NCBI RefSeq assembly: GCF_023336935.1
Contig: NZ_JAMBLR010000007.1
Coordinates: 23,962-87,961, forward strand
From: Phascolarctobacterium sp. ET69
GTDB taxonomy: Bacteria > Bacillota > Negativicutes > Acidaminococcales > Acidaminococcaceae
DNA length: 64,000 bases
Direction: 5' to 3'
The position numbers and the translations under genes are program-made. The notes under the pieces were generated by a model. That model saw nothing but the letters and a program-made list of their open reading frames with translations, ran no database searches and was not told the DNA's origin. Positions 1 to 6,823 of this stretch are shown one piece after another (the stretch's first letter is position 1; the number at the start of each line of letters is the position of its first letter).

Positions 1-661
1 TTACGGCGGCGTAATGCTTGCCAAGCAAACCGTTGCCAATCTTTTGCGCGTGCCTATTCACTATTATGTGCTTGTAGACTGGCGCGCGTTTAAAGAATCA
101 ATCGACATTATCGGCGGCGTTGATTTATACGTTGACAAGGATATGTACTACGAAGACCCTTACGCCGACCTTGTAATTGACATCAAGCACGGCTACCAGC
201 ATTTAAACGGTGAGCTTGCCGGGCAGTATGTGCGTTTCCGAAAGGATGAGCTTGGCGATATCGGACGCGTGCAGCGCCAGCAGAAATTTATGATGGCACT
301 GGCGGCGCAGATTTTTAATATTGATACCGTTACCAAAATACCGGCGCTGTTTTCTACGGTAGACCGCCATGTGGAAACCGATATGGATACCATAACGATG
401 ATTAAGGCTGCCAACACCTTTAAACTTTTTGGCGACCAGAATTTAAAAAGCTGCATGCTTTACGGCGATTTTTATGATGCGCCCGACGGTATAAGCTATT
501 GGCGTACTTCGCAGCAGCAGGTTGAAAGAACTTTGGATGAACTTGGTATTCCCTATATGAAAGACGAAGGGGAAACCGAAAGCCGTACAGCAGATAATGC
601 CGGACCGGCAGAAGAAAACATAAAAAATAATGACAACACAGCAAAGGAGGCTGAACAATGA
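1..661 (+). CDS. LCP (LytR-CpsA-Psr) family cell-wall polymer ligase, 5'-truncated
   Basis: The frame is open from the first bases and has no start site, so this is the C-terminal part of a longer gene cut by the window edge. Visible residues (YGG.MLAKQTVANLLRVPI, the following HYYVLVDW strand, and the R-R-Q pattern in GRVQRQQKF) match the catalytic LCP domain, which transfers polyprenyl-phosphate-linked glycopolymers to peptidoglycan on the outer face of the membrane. The last 35 residues or so are acidic and low-complexity (E/N/A-rich), as LCP tails often are. It overlaps rsfS by 4 bases (ATGA), so the two are probably co-translated. Family assignment is firm; the substrate is unknown. Confidence 0.85.
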   Translation, partial: YGGVMLAKQTVANLLRVPIHYYVLVDWRAFKESIDIIGGVDLYVDKDMYYEDPYADLVIDIKHGYQHLNGELAGQYVRFRKDELGDIGRVQRQQKFMMALAAQIFNIDTVTKIPALFSTVDRHVETDMDTITMIKAANTFKLFGDQNLKSCMLYGDFYDAPDGISYWRTSQQQVERTLDELGIPYMKDEGETESRTADNAGPAEENIKNNDNTAKEAEQ

Positions 662-1020
662 ATTTAACCCCTCAGCAGGTAGCACGCAAAATCGCTGCCG
701 CAGCATCTGACAAAAAGGCAAGGGATATTTTGCTTTTAAACATGGAAAACCTTTCGCCCTTGACAGATTATTTTATTATTGCCAGCGCAGATAACGTAAC
801 GCTTGTTAAAGCTGTTGCCGACAATATTGAAGAAAAACTGGCAGAAGAAGGTATTCTGCCTTCCCATACAGAAGGATATGCCGAAGGCCGCTGGATTTTA
901 ATGGATTACGGCGACTGCGTGGCGCATATCTTTTTAGAAGAAGACCGCGATTTTTATAATTTGGAACAGTTGTGGGCAGACGCTCCTTCGGAATCTTTTG
1001 CGGAGGAAGAAAATGAATAA
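658..1020 (+). CDS. rsfS: Ribosomal silencing factor RsfS
   Basis: A 120-aa protein of normal RsfS length. The core carries the family pattern LLLNMENLSPLTDYFIIASA followed by an EGYAEGRWILMDYGDCVAHIF stretch (split here by description, about residues 25-45 and 76-97). RsfS binds ribosomal protein uL14 and blocks joining of the 30S and 50S subunits in starved cells. The SD GCAAAGGAGG precedes the ATG, which overlaps the LCP stop. It is followed, with an 8-base overlap, by an S1-domain gene. rsfS next to an LCP gene is common in Firmicutes (nadD-yqeK-lytR-rsfS order). Confidence 0.93.
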   Translation: MNLTPQQVARKIAAAASDKKARDILLLNMENLSPLTDYFIIASADNVTLVKAVADNIEEKLAEEGILPSHTEGYAEGRWILMDYGDCVAHIFLEEDRDFYNLEQLWADAPSESFAEEENE

Positions 1021-1909
1021 AGTGCAGCCGCATGCCAAATACCGTCCCGGTGATGTAGTAACTTTAAAAGCGGTGCGTGCTTCTGAAATGGGTGTATTTT
1101 TGGACGCAGGCACCGGCAATACCGACGACGATATTTTACTGCATAAATTGCAGCAGGAAACCGAGGTAAAGGTTGGCGATTCCGTTAAGGTTTACCTGTA
1201 TCTCGACCCGCACGGACGCCTTACCGCCAGCATGAAACTGCCCAAAATGCGTGAAGGGCAGCTTGGCTATGTTAAAGTTTTAAGCGTTACGCGCGACGGT
1301 GGTTTTGTCGATATCGGAGCAGAGCGCGGCGTATTTTTGCCGTACAGCCAGATGCGCGGGCATGTGTCGCCGGGGCAGCTTGTATGGGTTAAGCTGTACC
1401 GCGATAAAACAGGCCGTCAGGCTGTAAGCATGCGCGTGGACAAGGAAATGCAGAAGGCATCCAAACCGGCCTCCGGCATTAAAGTCGGCGATACCGTAAC
1501 AGGCACGATTTATAATATTTTGCCGGAAGGATTTTTTATATTTACCAACCAGCGCTTTTTAGGCTTCCTGCACCGCAGCGAAGTGCCCGGCGGCAGGCTT
1601 GATTTCGGGCAGGAAATTACCGCCCGTGTGGCTTATGTCCGTGCCGACGGCAGGCTGAACCTTTCCATGCGCCAGCAGAAGGAACATGCCATGGTTGCCG
1701 ATGCGGAAGATATTTTAAGCTTTTTAAAGAAACGCGGCGGCAAAATGCCTTACTGCGACGATACGCCAATGGAAATTATTAAAGAAAAGTTCGGCATCAG
1801 CAAGGCTGCGTTTAAACGTGCCCTGGGGCGTCTTTTGCGTCAGGGGCTGATCCGTCAGGAAGAAGGCTGGACGATTTTGCTGGAAAATCCTGAGGAAAAT
1901 AAAAAATGA
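1013..1909 (+). CDS. S1-domain RNA-binding protein, CvfB/YitL family
   Basis: A 298-aa protein, the same length class as Bacillus YitL and Staphylococcus CvfB. Several S1/OB-fold modules follow one another: YRPGDVVTLKAV near the start, GQLGYVKVLSVTRDGGFVDIG around 80-100, and IKVGDTVTGTIYNILPEGFF around 155-175. It ends in a winged-helix-like segment (FGISKAAFKRALGRLLRQGLI). I chose the ATG at 1013 because GGAGG (1002-1006) lies just upstream; an in-frame TTG at 998 would put that SD inside the gene. CvfB proteins bind RNA and affect virulence-factor expression in Staphylococcus; the role here is unknown. Confidence 0.85.
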   Translation: MNKVQPHAKYRPGDVVTLKAVRASEMGVFLDAGTGNTDDDILLHKLQQETEVKVGDSVKVYLYLDPHGRLTASMKLPKMREGQLGYVKVLSVTRDGGFVDIGAERGVFLPYSQMRGHVSPGQLVWVKLYRDKTGRQAVSMRVDKEMQKASKPASGIKVGDTVTGTIYNILPEGFFIFTNQRFLGFLHRSEVPGGRLDFGQEITARVAYVRADGRLNLSMRQQKEHAMVADAEDILSFLKKRGGKMPYCDDTPMEIIKEKFGISKAAFKRALGRLLRQGLIRQEEGWTILLENPEENKK

Positions 1910-2652
1910 CAGACATACTGCTTATTGTTTTTGTTTCAATAAGTGTATTTATGGCGTCTTTATTCAGCACTGTTACCGGGTTCGGTTTTGCTCTGGTGGC
2001 AGTGCCATTTTTAATGCCTGTTTTGGGTGCGCATGAAACGGTTGTATTTATAATTTTTGGCACCTGCCTTGTAAAAATGATTGTGCTGTGGAATACGCGC
2101 AAACATTTTGAATGGCATACTGTGGCAGTAACCGTTGCAGGCAGTGTGCTCGGCAGCCTGCCGGGAAGTTATTTGTTAAATGCCATATCACCGGCATATT
2201 TGCAGATTTTGCTGGGAACCGTGCTTGTAATTGTACTTTTTATGATGGGCATGCACTTTGATTTAAGCGTTAAAAATAAAACTGTTGGGCGTATAACGGC
2301 AGGCTTTTTAAGCGGTTTTTCCGCTGCAACAACAAGCATCAGCGGCCCGCCGGTTGCCTTGTATTTTTTAACCGAAGGGCGTGATAAGCTTGTAACGCGT
2401 GCCAACATGTGCTGGATTTTTGCCTTCGGCAATATTGGTACCATGTTTTCACTGGCTCTTTCGGGCAGCAGCATCAGCGGCGATTTAATGCTGCTGGCGG
2501 CTTATTTTACTTTGCCTATGCTTTTGGGCACATGGATTGGTGAACGCTGTTTTTATAAAATCAATCAGCATTTGTTTATAAGGCTTACGCAGATTTTTAT
2601 TGTTATCGGCGCCTGCACGGCGTTATACCGCGGCATAACGGCTTTATTGTAA
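1906..2652 (+). CDS. TauE/SafE-family sulfite/organosulfonate exporter-like protein, copy 1
   Basis: A 248-aa very hydrophobic protein with about eight membrane segments, glycine-rich turns (VTGFGFALVAVPFLMPVLG near the N-terminus) and the second-half repeat FLSGFSAATTSISGPPVALY, typical of TauE/SafE (DUF81) permeases. These move small anions such as sulfite, sulfoacetate or related compounds; the substrate cannot be read from sequence. The ATG overlaps the upstream stop by four bases, so it belongs to the LCP-rsfS-S1 transcript. A near-identical paralog follows directly. Confidence 0.85.
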   Translation: MTDILLIVFVSISVFMASLFSTVTGFGFALVAVPFLMPVLGAHETVVFIIFGTCLVKMIVLWNTRKHFEWHTVAVTVAGSVLGSLPGSYLLNAISPAYLQILLGTVLVIVLFMMGMHFDLSVKNKTVGRITAGFLSGFSAATTSISGPPVALYFLTEGRDKLVTRANMCWIFAFGNIGTMFSLALSGSSISGDLMLLAAYFTLPMLLGTWIGERCFYKINQHLFIRLTQIFIVIGACTALYRGITALL

Positions 2653-2691
2653 AATTTACGCATAATAAAAGGCAAAAGAAGGAGGCTGAAA

Positions 2692-3438
2692 ATTACGGAT
2701 ATATTGTTTGTTTTATATATTTCTGTAAGTGTTTTTATAGCTTCTTTGTTTTTTGCCGTTACAGGCTTTACGCTTTCTTTGGTGGCAGTGCCGTTTTTAA
2801 TGCCGGTTTTAGGGCCTAAAGAAACCGTGGTGTTTATTATTTTTGGTACGTTTCTTGCCAAAGTTGTGGCGCTGTGGAATACGCGCCGCGATTTTGAGTG
2901 GCATACGGTTTTGGTAACCGTTTTCGGCAGTATTATGGGCAGCATTCCCGGCGGTTACGTTTTAAATGCCATACCGGCGGCGTATTTACAAATTTTACTG
3001 GGCATAATGCTGCTTGCCGTAATGCTTTTAATGGGCAGAAAATTTAAAATTAACATACAGAATAAAACTGCCGGGCGCATTGCCGCAGGGTTTATAAGCG
3101 GTTTTTCGGCGGCAATGACGAGTATCAGCGGCCCGCCGGTGGCGCTGTACTTTTTGGCAGAAGGGCGTGATAAAACGGTAACGCGCGCCAATATGTGCTG
3201 GATTTTTGCCTTTGGCAGTCTTGGTACAATGGCATCGCTGTTGGCAGCAGGAAGTTTCATCAGTGCGGATTTAATGCTGCTTGCAGTTTATGCTGCACTG
3301 CCGCTGCTTTTAGGCATGTGGCTGGGTGAGCGCTGCTTTCATAAAATTAACCAGCGTTTATTTATACGGCTCAGCAAAGGCTTTGTCGTTATCGGTGCCT
3401 GCACGGCATTATACCGCGGCATAACGGCGCTTATGTAA
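2692..3438 (+). CDS. TauE/SafE-family transporter, tandem copy 2, apparent ATT start
   Basis: Aligns end to end with the preceding gene, including the shared tail IGACTALYRGITAL, so the pair arose by tandem duplication. Copy 1 begins MTDILLIVFVSISVF; in copy 2 the equivalent codons read ATT-ACG-GAT-ATA-TTG, meaning the initiator aligns with ATT at 2692. GGAGG at 2681-2685 sits 6 nt before that ATT, which is ideal spacing. The nearest conventional start, TTG at 2704, is 18 nt away and would remove four conserved residues. I therefore place the start at 2692 (248 aa). Either ATT is used, or expression is weak from TTG. Confidence 0.75.
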   Translation: MTDILFVLYISVSVFIASLFFAVTGFTLSLVAVPFLMPVLGPKETVVFIIFGTFLAKVVALWNTRRDFEWHTVLVTVFGSIMGSIPGGYVLNAIPAAYLQILLGIMLLAVMLLMGRKFKINIQNKTAGRIAAGFISGFSAAMTSISGPPVALYFLAEGRDKTVTRANMCWIFAFGSLGTMASLLAAGSFISADLMLLAVYAALPLLLGMWLGERCFHKINQRLFIRLSKGFVVIGACTALYRGITALM

Positions 3439-3470
3439 ATTGCTGTAACATTGTTTACAAAATAATTTGC

Positions 3471-3487
3471 GCAAAAAATATTTTTGC
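3471..3487. repeat. AT-rich perfect palindrome GCAAAAA-ATA-TTTTTGC
   Basis: Two 7-base arms around a 3-base centre, between the TauE copy 2 stop and the aro promoter. It could act as a weak terminator for the upstream operon or as a protein site just upstream of the -35 at 3506. Nothing decides between these. Confidence 0.4.
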
Positions 3488-3505
3488 CAAAATTTGTATT
3501 TTTGC

Positions 3506-3534
3506 TTGACGGCTTTATTCCGGCAGGTTAAAAT
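3506..3534 (+). promoter_or_regulatory. Promoter of the aromatic amino acid operon
   Basis: TTGACG (3506-3511) and TAAAAT (3529-3534) are separated by exactly 17 nt, a near-consensus sigma-70/sigma-A promoter. Transcription would begin near 3541, about 28 nt before the leader-peptide ATG and about 275 nt before aroF. No other good promoter was seen before aroF. Confidence 0.8.
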
Positions 3535-3568
3535 TACAACATCAAATAACTTTAAGGTGTGTGTATTT

Positions 3569-3721
3569 ATGGAACAGATTTGGCAGCAAAATGCTAAAAG
3601 TGCATACTTTTTCGGCTTTAGCCAGGGCTATTTTTACTTTAGCGCTGGCCGTTTTGCATGCTCAAAATCTCATAGAAGTTATACCGTAAACAGATGCCTT
3701 GACTTCAGCAGTTGGCTGTAA
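3569..3721 (+). CDS. Phe/Tyr-rich leader peptide (attenuation control peptide) of the aro operon
   Basis: A 50-codon reading frame starting at ATG 3569, with SD AAGGTG at 3554-3559, and ending in TAA at 3719-3721. Residues 13-29 read AYFFGFSQGYFYFSAGRF when one flanking residue is included: six Phe and three Tyr in 17 codons (3605-3655), followed by few aromatics. There is no resemblance to a folded protein. It lies between a consensus promoter and an intrinsic terminator, ahead of genes that make Phe and Tyr. By analogy with pheL and trpL, ribosome stalling at these codons would report shortage of charged tRNA-Phe/tRNA-Tyr. The same frame stays open upstream of the ATG, but that part lies before or around the predicted transcription start. 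Confidence 0.8.
   Translation: MEQIWQQNAKSAYFFGFSQGYFYFSAGRFACSKSHRSYTVNRCLDFSSWL
3621..3649 (+). promoter_or_regulatory. Leader hairpin overlapping the Phe/Tyr control codons
   Basis: GCCAG (3621-3625) pairs with CTGGC (3645-3649); the stem continues past one G/G mismatch with GCT/AGC, leaving a T-rich loop. It lies inside the aromatic codon run, so a translating or stalled ribosome would melt it. This is where the pause or 1:2 hairpin of a classical attenuator sits. Pairing was done by eye. Confidence 0.5.
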
Positions 3722-3738
3722 ATTAAACAAGTTTTTGT

Positions 3739-3771
3739 AATCAGGCTCTCTTACGAGGCCTGATTTTTTTT
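3739..3771 (+). terminator. Intrinsic terminator (attenuator) of the aro leader
   Basis: AATCAGGC (3739-3746) pairs with GCCTGATT (3758-3765). A bulged T and a three-base-pair CTC/GAG extension close a TTAC loop. Eight T residues (3764-3771) follow. It starts 18 nt after the leader-peptide stop and ends 45 nt before aroF. A possible competing pairing is GCC(T)TGA at 3696-3702 with TCAGGC at 3741-3746. A ribosome stopped at 3721 would cover that segment and favour termination. Confidence 0.8.
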
Positions 3772-3816
3772 ATAGGTTTAATCAAAAATTCAAATATTAT
3801 TAAAGGGGAGAGAAAT

Positions 3817-4830
3817 ATGGTAATTGTAATGAAACCCGGCACGCCGGAACAAGAATGGAAAAAAATTAAGGAAAACCTTGAAGGCAGAGGCTATCAGATT
3901 AATGAAATCGTCGGCAGCGGCCAGACTATTTTAGGCGTTATCGGCGATACCAGCGCGCTGGATATGAACATGTTGAAGGTTAACGAATGCGTCGATAAGG
4001 TAATGCGCGTTCAGGAACCTTTTAAACGTGCCAACCGCAGCTTCCACCCGGAAGACAGCGTTATTGACGTTAGCGGCGTAAAAATAGGCGGGCGCAAGCT
4101 GGCGGTTATTGCCGGCCCGTGTTCAGTTGAAAATGAAAAGCAGATTGTCGGCGTTGCCAAATCCGTAAAACTTGCCGGTGCAACATTGCTGCGCGGCGGT
4201 GCTTTCAAACCGCGTACATCGCCATACTCTTTCCAGGGATTAAAAGAAGAAGGGCTTGACCTTTTAAAAATAGCACGTAAAGAAACCGGGCTGCCGATTG
4301 TAACGGAAATTATGTCCGCCAGAATGCTGGAACGCTTTGTTGAAGACGTTGATTTGATTCAGGTTGGCGCACGCAATATGCAGAACTTTGAGCTTTTAAA
4401 AGAACTTGGCAGAACCAACGTGCCGGTGCTGTTAAAACGCGGCCTTTCCGCAACTATTGAAGAATGGCTGATGGCGGCAGAATACATTATGGCAGGCGGC
4501 AACGACAACGTAATTTTGTGCGAGCGCGGCATCCGCACATTTGAAACCTACACCCGCAATACGCTTGATTTGAGCGCAATTCCGGCAGTTAAAAAATTAA
4601 GCCATCTGCCGGTTATTGTAGACCCGAGCCATGCAGCAGGTTTGTGGTGGATGGTTGAGCCAATGGCAAAAGCTGCTGTTGCAGCAGGCGCAGACGGTTT
4701 AATAATTGAAGTACACAATGACCCGGAACACGCTTTGTGCGATGGTGCGCAGTCGCTTAAACCGGAACGTTTCGCACGTTTGATGGGCGAACTGAGCGGC
4801 ATTGCCAAGATTGTGGGCAGAGAACTGTAA
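3817..4830 (+). CDS. aroF: 3-deoxy-7-phosphoheptulonate (DAHP) synthase, type I-beta with N-terminal regulatory domain
   Basis: A 337-aa enzyme joining phosphoenolpyruvate and erythrose 4-phosphate in the first step of the shikimate pathway. Residues 1-70 form the ferredoxin-like domain seen in the Thermotoga-type enzyme, where it mediates feedback inhibition by Tyr/Phe. The barrel then shows GPCSVEN (PEP site), RGGAFKPRTSPYSFQG, VLLKRGLSATIEEW and the metal-site segment DPSHAAG. The SD GGGGAGAG precedes ATG 3817. It is the first structural gene of the nine-gene aro operon and lies directly after the attenuator, so the committed step is both leader-controlled and probably allosterically controlled. 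Confidence 0.95.
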   Translation: MVIVMKPGTPEQEWKKIKENLEGRGYQINEIVGSGQTILGVIGDTSALDMNMLKVNECVDKVMRVQEPFKRANRSFHPEDSVIDVSGVKIGGRKLAVIAGPCSVENEKQIVGVAKSVKLAGATLLRGGAFKPRTSPYSFQGLKEEGLDLLKIARKETGLPIVTEIMSARMLERFVEDVDLIQVGARNMQNFELLKELGRTNVPVLLKRGLSATIEEWLMAAEYIMAGGNDNVILCERGIRTFETYTRNTLDLSAIPAVKKLSHLPVIVDPSHAAGLWWMVEPMAKAAVAAGADGLIIEVHNDPEHALCDGAQSLKPERFARLMGELSGIAKIVGREL

Positions 4831-4852
4831 AATGCAGTATAATTGGTAGTAT

Positions 4853-4876
4853 GGAAGGATAGAAGGATAGAAGGAG
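4853..4876 (+). repeat. Three tandem octamers (GAAGGAT-type) forming the tyrA SD region
   Basis: GGAAGGAT (4853-4860), AGAAGGAT (4861-4868) and AGAAGGAG (4869-4876) lie head to tail in the aroF-tyrA gap. The last unit supplies AAGGAG, the SD for the GTG at 4885; the earlier units are additional SD-like stretches. Slippage here would change the number of upstream SD-like sequences. Confidence 0.7.
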
Positions 4877-4884
4877 TGACTTTA

Positions 4885-5757
4885 GTGGACGCAGGCTTTT
4901 GCAGCAGATTGCAGGAACAATGCTTTGCCATTATCGGCATGGGACTGATAGGAGGTTCTTATGCCAAAGCGTTAAGGCGGCTGGGTGTAAAAAACATTAC
5001 CGGCGTTGATGTTAATAAAAATGTTTTGCAGCAGGCACTGGCAGACGGAGTTATAGACCGCGCTTATGAAAATGCCGGGGCTTATCTGGCTGAGGCAGAT
5101 GTAATAATCTGCTGCATCTACCCCAAGGCGGTTACGGAATTTTTGCGGCAGGCAGCGCCGTTTATAAAAAAGGGCGCAGTAATAACGGATGTATCGGGCA
5201 GAAAGGGCAGCCTGCCTTATGAGGCGCAGCAGCTTGTGCCGGAGGGTGCGGAATTTATTTCCGGCCATCCGATGGCGGGGCGCCAGGGCAATGGTTATGA
5301 TATGTCGCAGGCGGAAATTTTTAACGGGGCCAATTACATTGTTGTTCCTACCCCTGCAAACAGTAAAGCGGCAGTTAACTGGCTGAAAAATTTTGCGCTT
5401 TGCCTTGGCTGCGGCCATGTGGAAGAAATAACGCCTGAAAGCCACGATAAAATTATTGCCTATACCAGCAATCTGCCGCATGCAGCTGCGGCGGCGCTTA
5501 TTAACAGCGACAGGTTCAGCGGGCAGAGCTGCTGGTTTATTGGCGGCGGTTTCCGTGATGTAACGCGCATTGCCGATATTAACGCAAACTTGTGGAGCGA
5601 TTTGTTTTTGGAAAACCGCGAAAATGTTTTAAGCGAACTGGAAAATTTTAGAACGCAAATTGAAACGCTGCAGAAGCTGATTAACGAAAATAACCGTGAA
5701 GGTTTGCAGGAGTTTTTGCAAAAGGCAGCCTGCCACAGGAAGGAAATTGTTTTATGA
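4885..5757 (+). CDS. tyrA: Prephenate dehydrogenase
   Basis: A 290-aa enzyme oxidising prephenate to 4-hydroxyphenylpyruvate, the Tyr branch. It has the Rossmann motif FAIIGMGLIGGSYAKAL near the N-terminus, ISGHPMAGRQGNGYD for the active-site histidine region, and the helical dimerisation C-terminus. No chorismate mutase or ACT domain is attached. I chose GTG 4885 because AAGGAG (4871-4876) lies 8 nt upstream. Earlier in-frame starts (TTG 4843, GTG 4876) overlap or precede the SD and would add residues not expected before the Rossmann strand. It overlaps aroB by four bases. Confidence 0.92.
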   Translation: MDAGFCSRLQEQCFAIIGMGLIGGSYAKALRRLGVKNITGVDVNKNVLQQALADGVIDRAYENAGAYLAEADVIICCIYPKAVTEFLRQAAPFIKKGAVITDVSGRKGSLPYEAQQLVPEGAEFISGHPMAGRQGNGYDMSQAEIFNGANYIVVPTPANSKAAVNWLKNFALCLGCGHVEEITPESHDKIIAYTSNLPHAAAAALINSDRFSGQSCWFIGGGFRDVTRIADINANLWSDLFLENRENVLSELENFRTQIETLQKLINENNREGLQEFLQKAACHRKEIVL

Positions 5758-6821
5758 GCATTATCAGGGTGAATTTGGGTGCAAAATCCTATAATATAGA
5801 AATTGCCGCAGGGCTTTTGGACACTGCCGGAGAAAAAATCCGCAGCATCAGCAAGGCGCAGCGCGCTGCCGTTATCAGCGACAGCAATGTTGATGCGCTT
5901 TATGGAAAACGCTTGCAGGCGGCGCTTGCAGGCAGCGGCTTTAAAGTAACGCGCATTGTTTTTCCTGCCGGGGAAAAAAGCAAATGCTTGGCTGAACTTG
6001 CCAAAATTTATGACAGGCTTGCGGAAGCAGGCATTACCCGCAGCGACCTTGTAGTTGCGCTTGGCGGCGGTGTTACGGGTGACCTTGGCGGCTTTGCTGC
6101 GGCAACATTTCTGCGCGGCGTTGATTATGTGCAGATTCCTACATCGCTGCTGGCACAGATTGACAGCAGTGTGGGCGGCAAAGTAGCGGTTGATTTGCCT
6201 GCCGGCAAGAACCTTGTAGGTAATTTTTATCAGCCTAAGCTGGTGCTTATTGATACTATGCTTTTAAAAACTTTGCCGGTGCGCTTTTTGCACGACGGGC
6301 TTGCGGAAGCAATTAAGTATGGCTGCATACGCGACAGGGCTTTGTTTGAAAAAATTGCCGCTATGCGTGACGATGATGAACTTTTGGAAAACATCGGCGG
6401 CATTGTGGAACGCTGCTGCGCAATAAAAGCAGAAATTGTTGAGCATGACGAGTTTGATACCGGTGAGCGTATGGTACTTAATTTTGGGCATACCATAGGG
6501 CATGCGGTGGAAAAATGCAGTAATTACGAAAGCTTTACCCATGGCGAAGCCGTTGGCATAGGCATGCTGCTGTTAACAAGGCAGACGGAACTGTTTGGCT
6601 TGACGGAAAGAGAAACTGCGGCGGCAATTTATGATGTGCTGAAAAAATATAATTTGCCTGTTGATGCTGATTACGGTAATGAAGAACTTTTGAAGGCTGC
6701 GGGTATGGATAAAAAGAAAAGCGGCAGCAGCATTACACTGGTTATTTTAAAAAATATCGGCACGAGTTTTTTGCAGAAAACAAACTGGCAGGATTTGCCT
6801 GAATATATTAAACGGGGTTAA
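5754..6821 (+). CDS. aroB: 3-dehydroquinate synthase
   Basis: A 355-aa, NAD- and zinc-dependent enzyme cyclising DAHP to 3-dehydroquinate. The NAD loop GGGVTGDLGGFAAATF, IPTSLLAQIDSSVGGK, the metal ligand region GLAEAIKYG, and the two histidine segments NFGHTIGHAVE and THGEAVGIGM are all intact. The start ATG overlaps the tyrA stop (ATGA), which points to translational coupling. Length is normal for the family. Confidence 0.96.
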   Translation: MSIIRVNLGAKSYNIEIAAGLLDTAGEKIRSISKAQRAAVISDSNVDALYGKRLQAALAGSGFKVTRIVFPAGEKSKCLAELAKIYDRLAEAGITRSDLVVALGGGVTGDLGGFAAATFLRGVDYVQIPTSLLAQIDSSVGGKVAVDLPAGKNLVGNFYQPKLVLIDTMLLKTLPVRFLHDGLAEAIKYGCIRDRALFEKIAAMRDDDELLENIGGIVERCCAIKAEIVEHDEFDTGERMVLNFGHTIGHAVEKCSNYESFTHGEAVGIGMLLLTRQTELFGLTERETAAAIYDVLKKYNLPVDADYGNEELLKAAGMDKKKSGSSITLVILKNIGTSFLQKTNWQDLPEYIKRG

Positions 6822-6823
6822 AG

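Noticed and set aside
3467..3568. Extension of the leader peptide frame upstream to 3467
   Set aside because: The frame is open, but the -35 and -10 elements at 3506-3534 lie inside it and the start of transcription is near 3541, so these codons are not in the mRNA.
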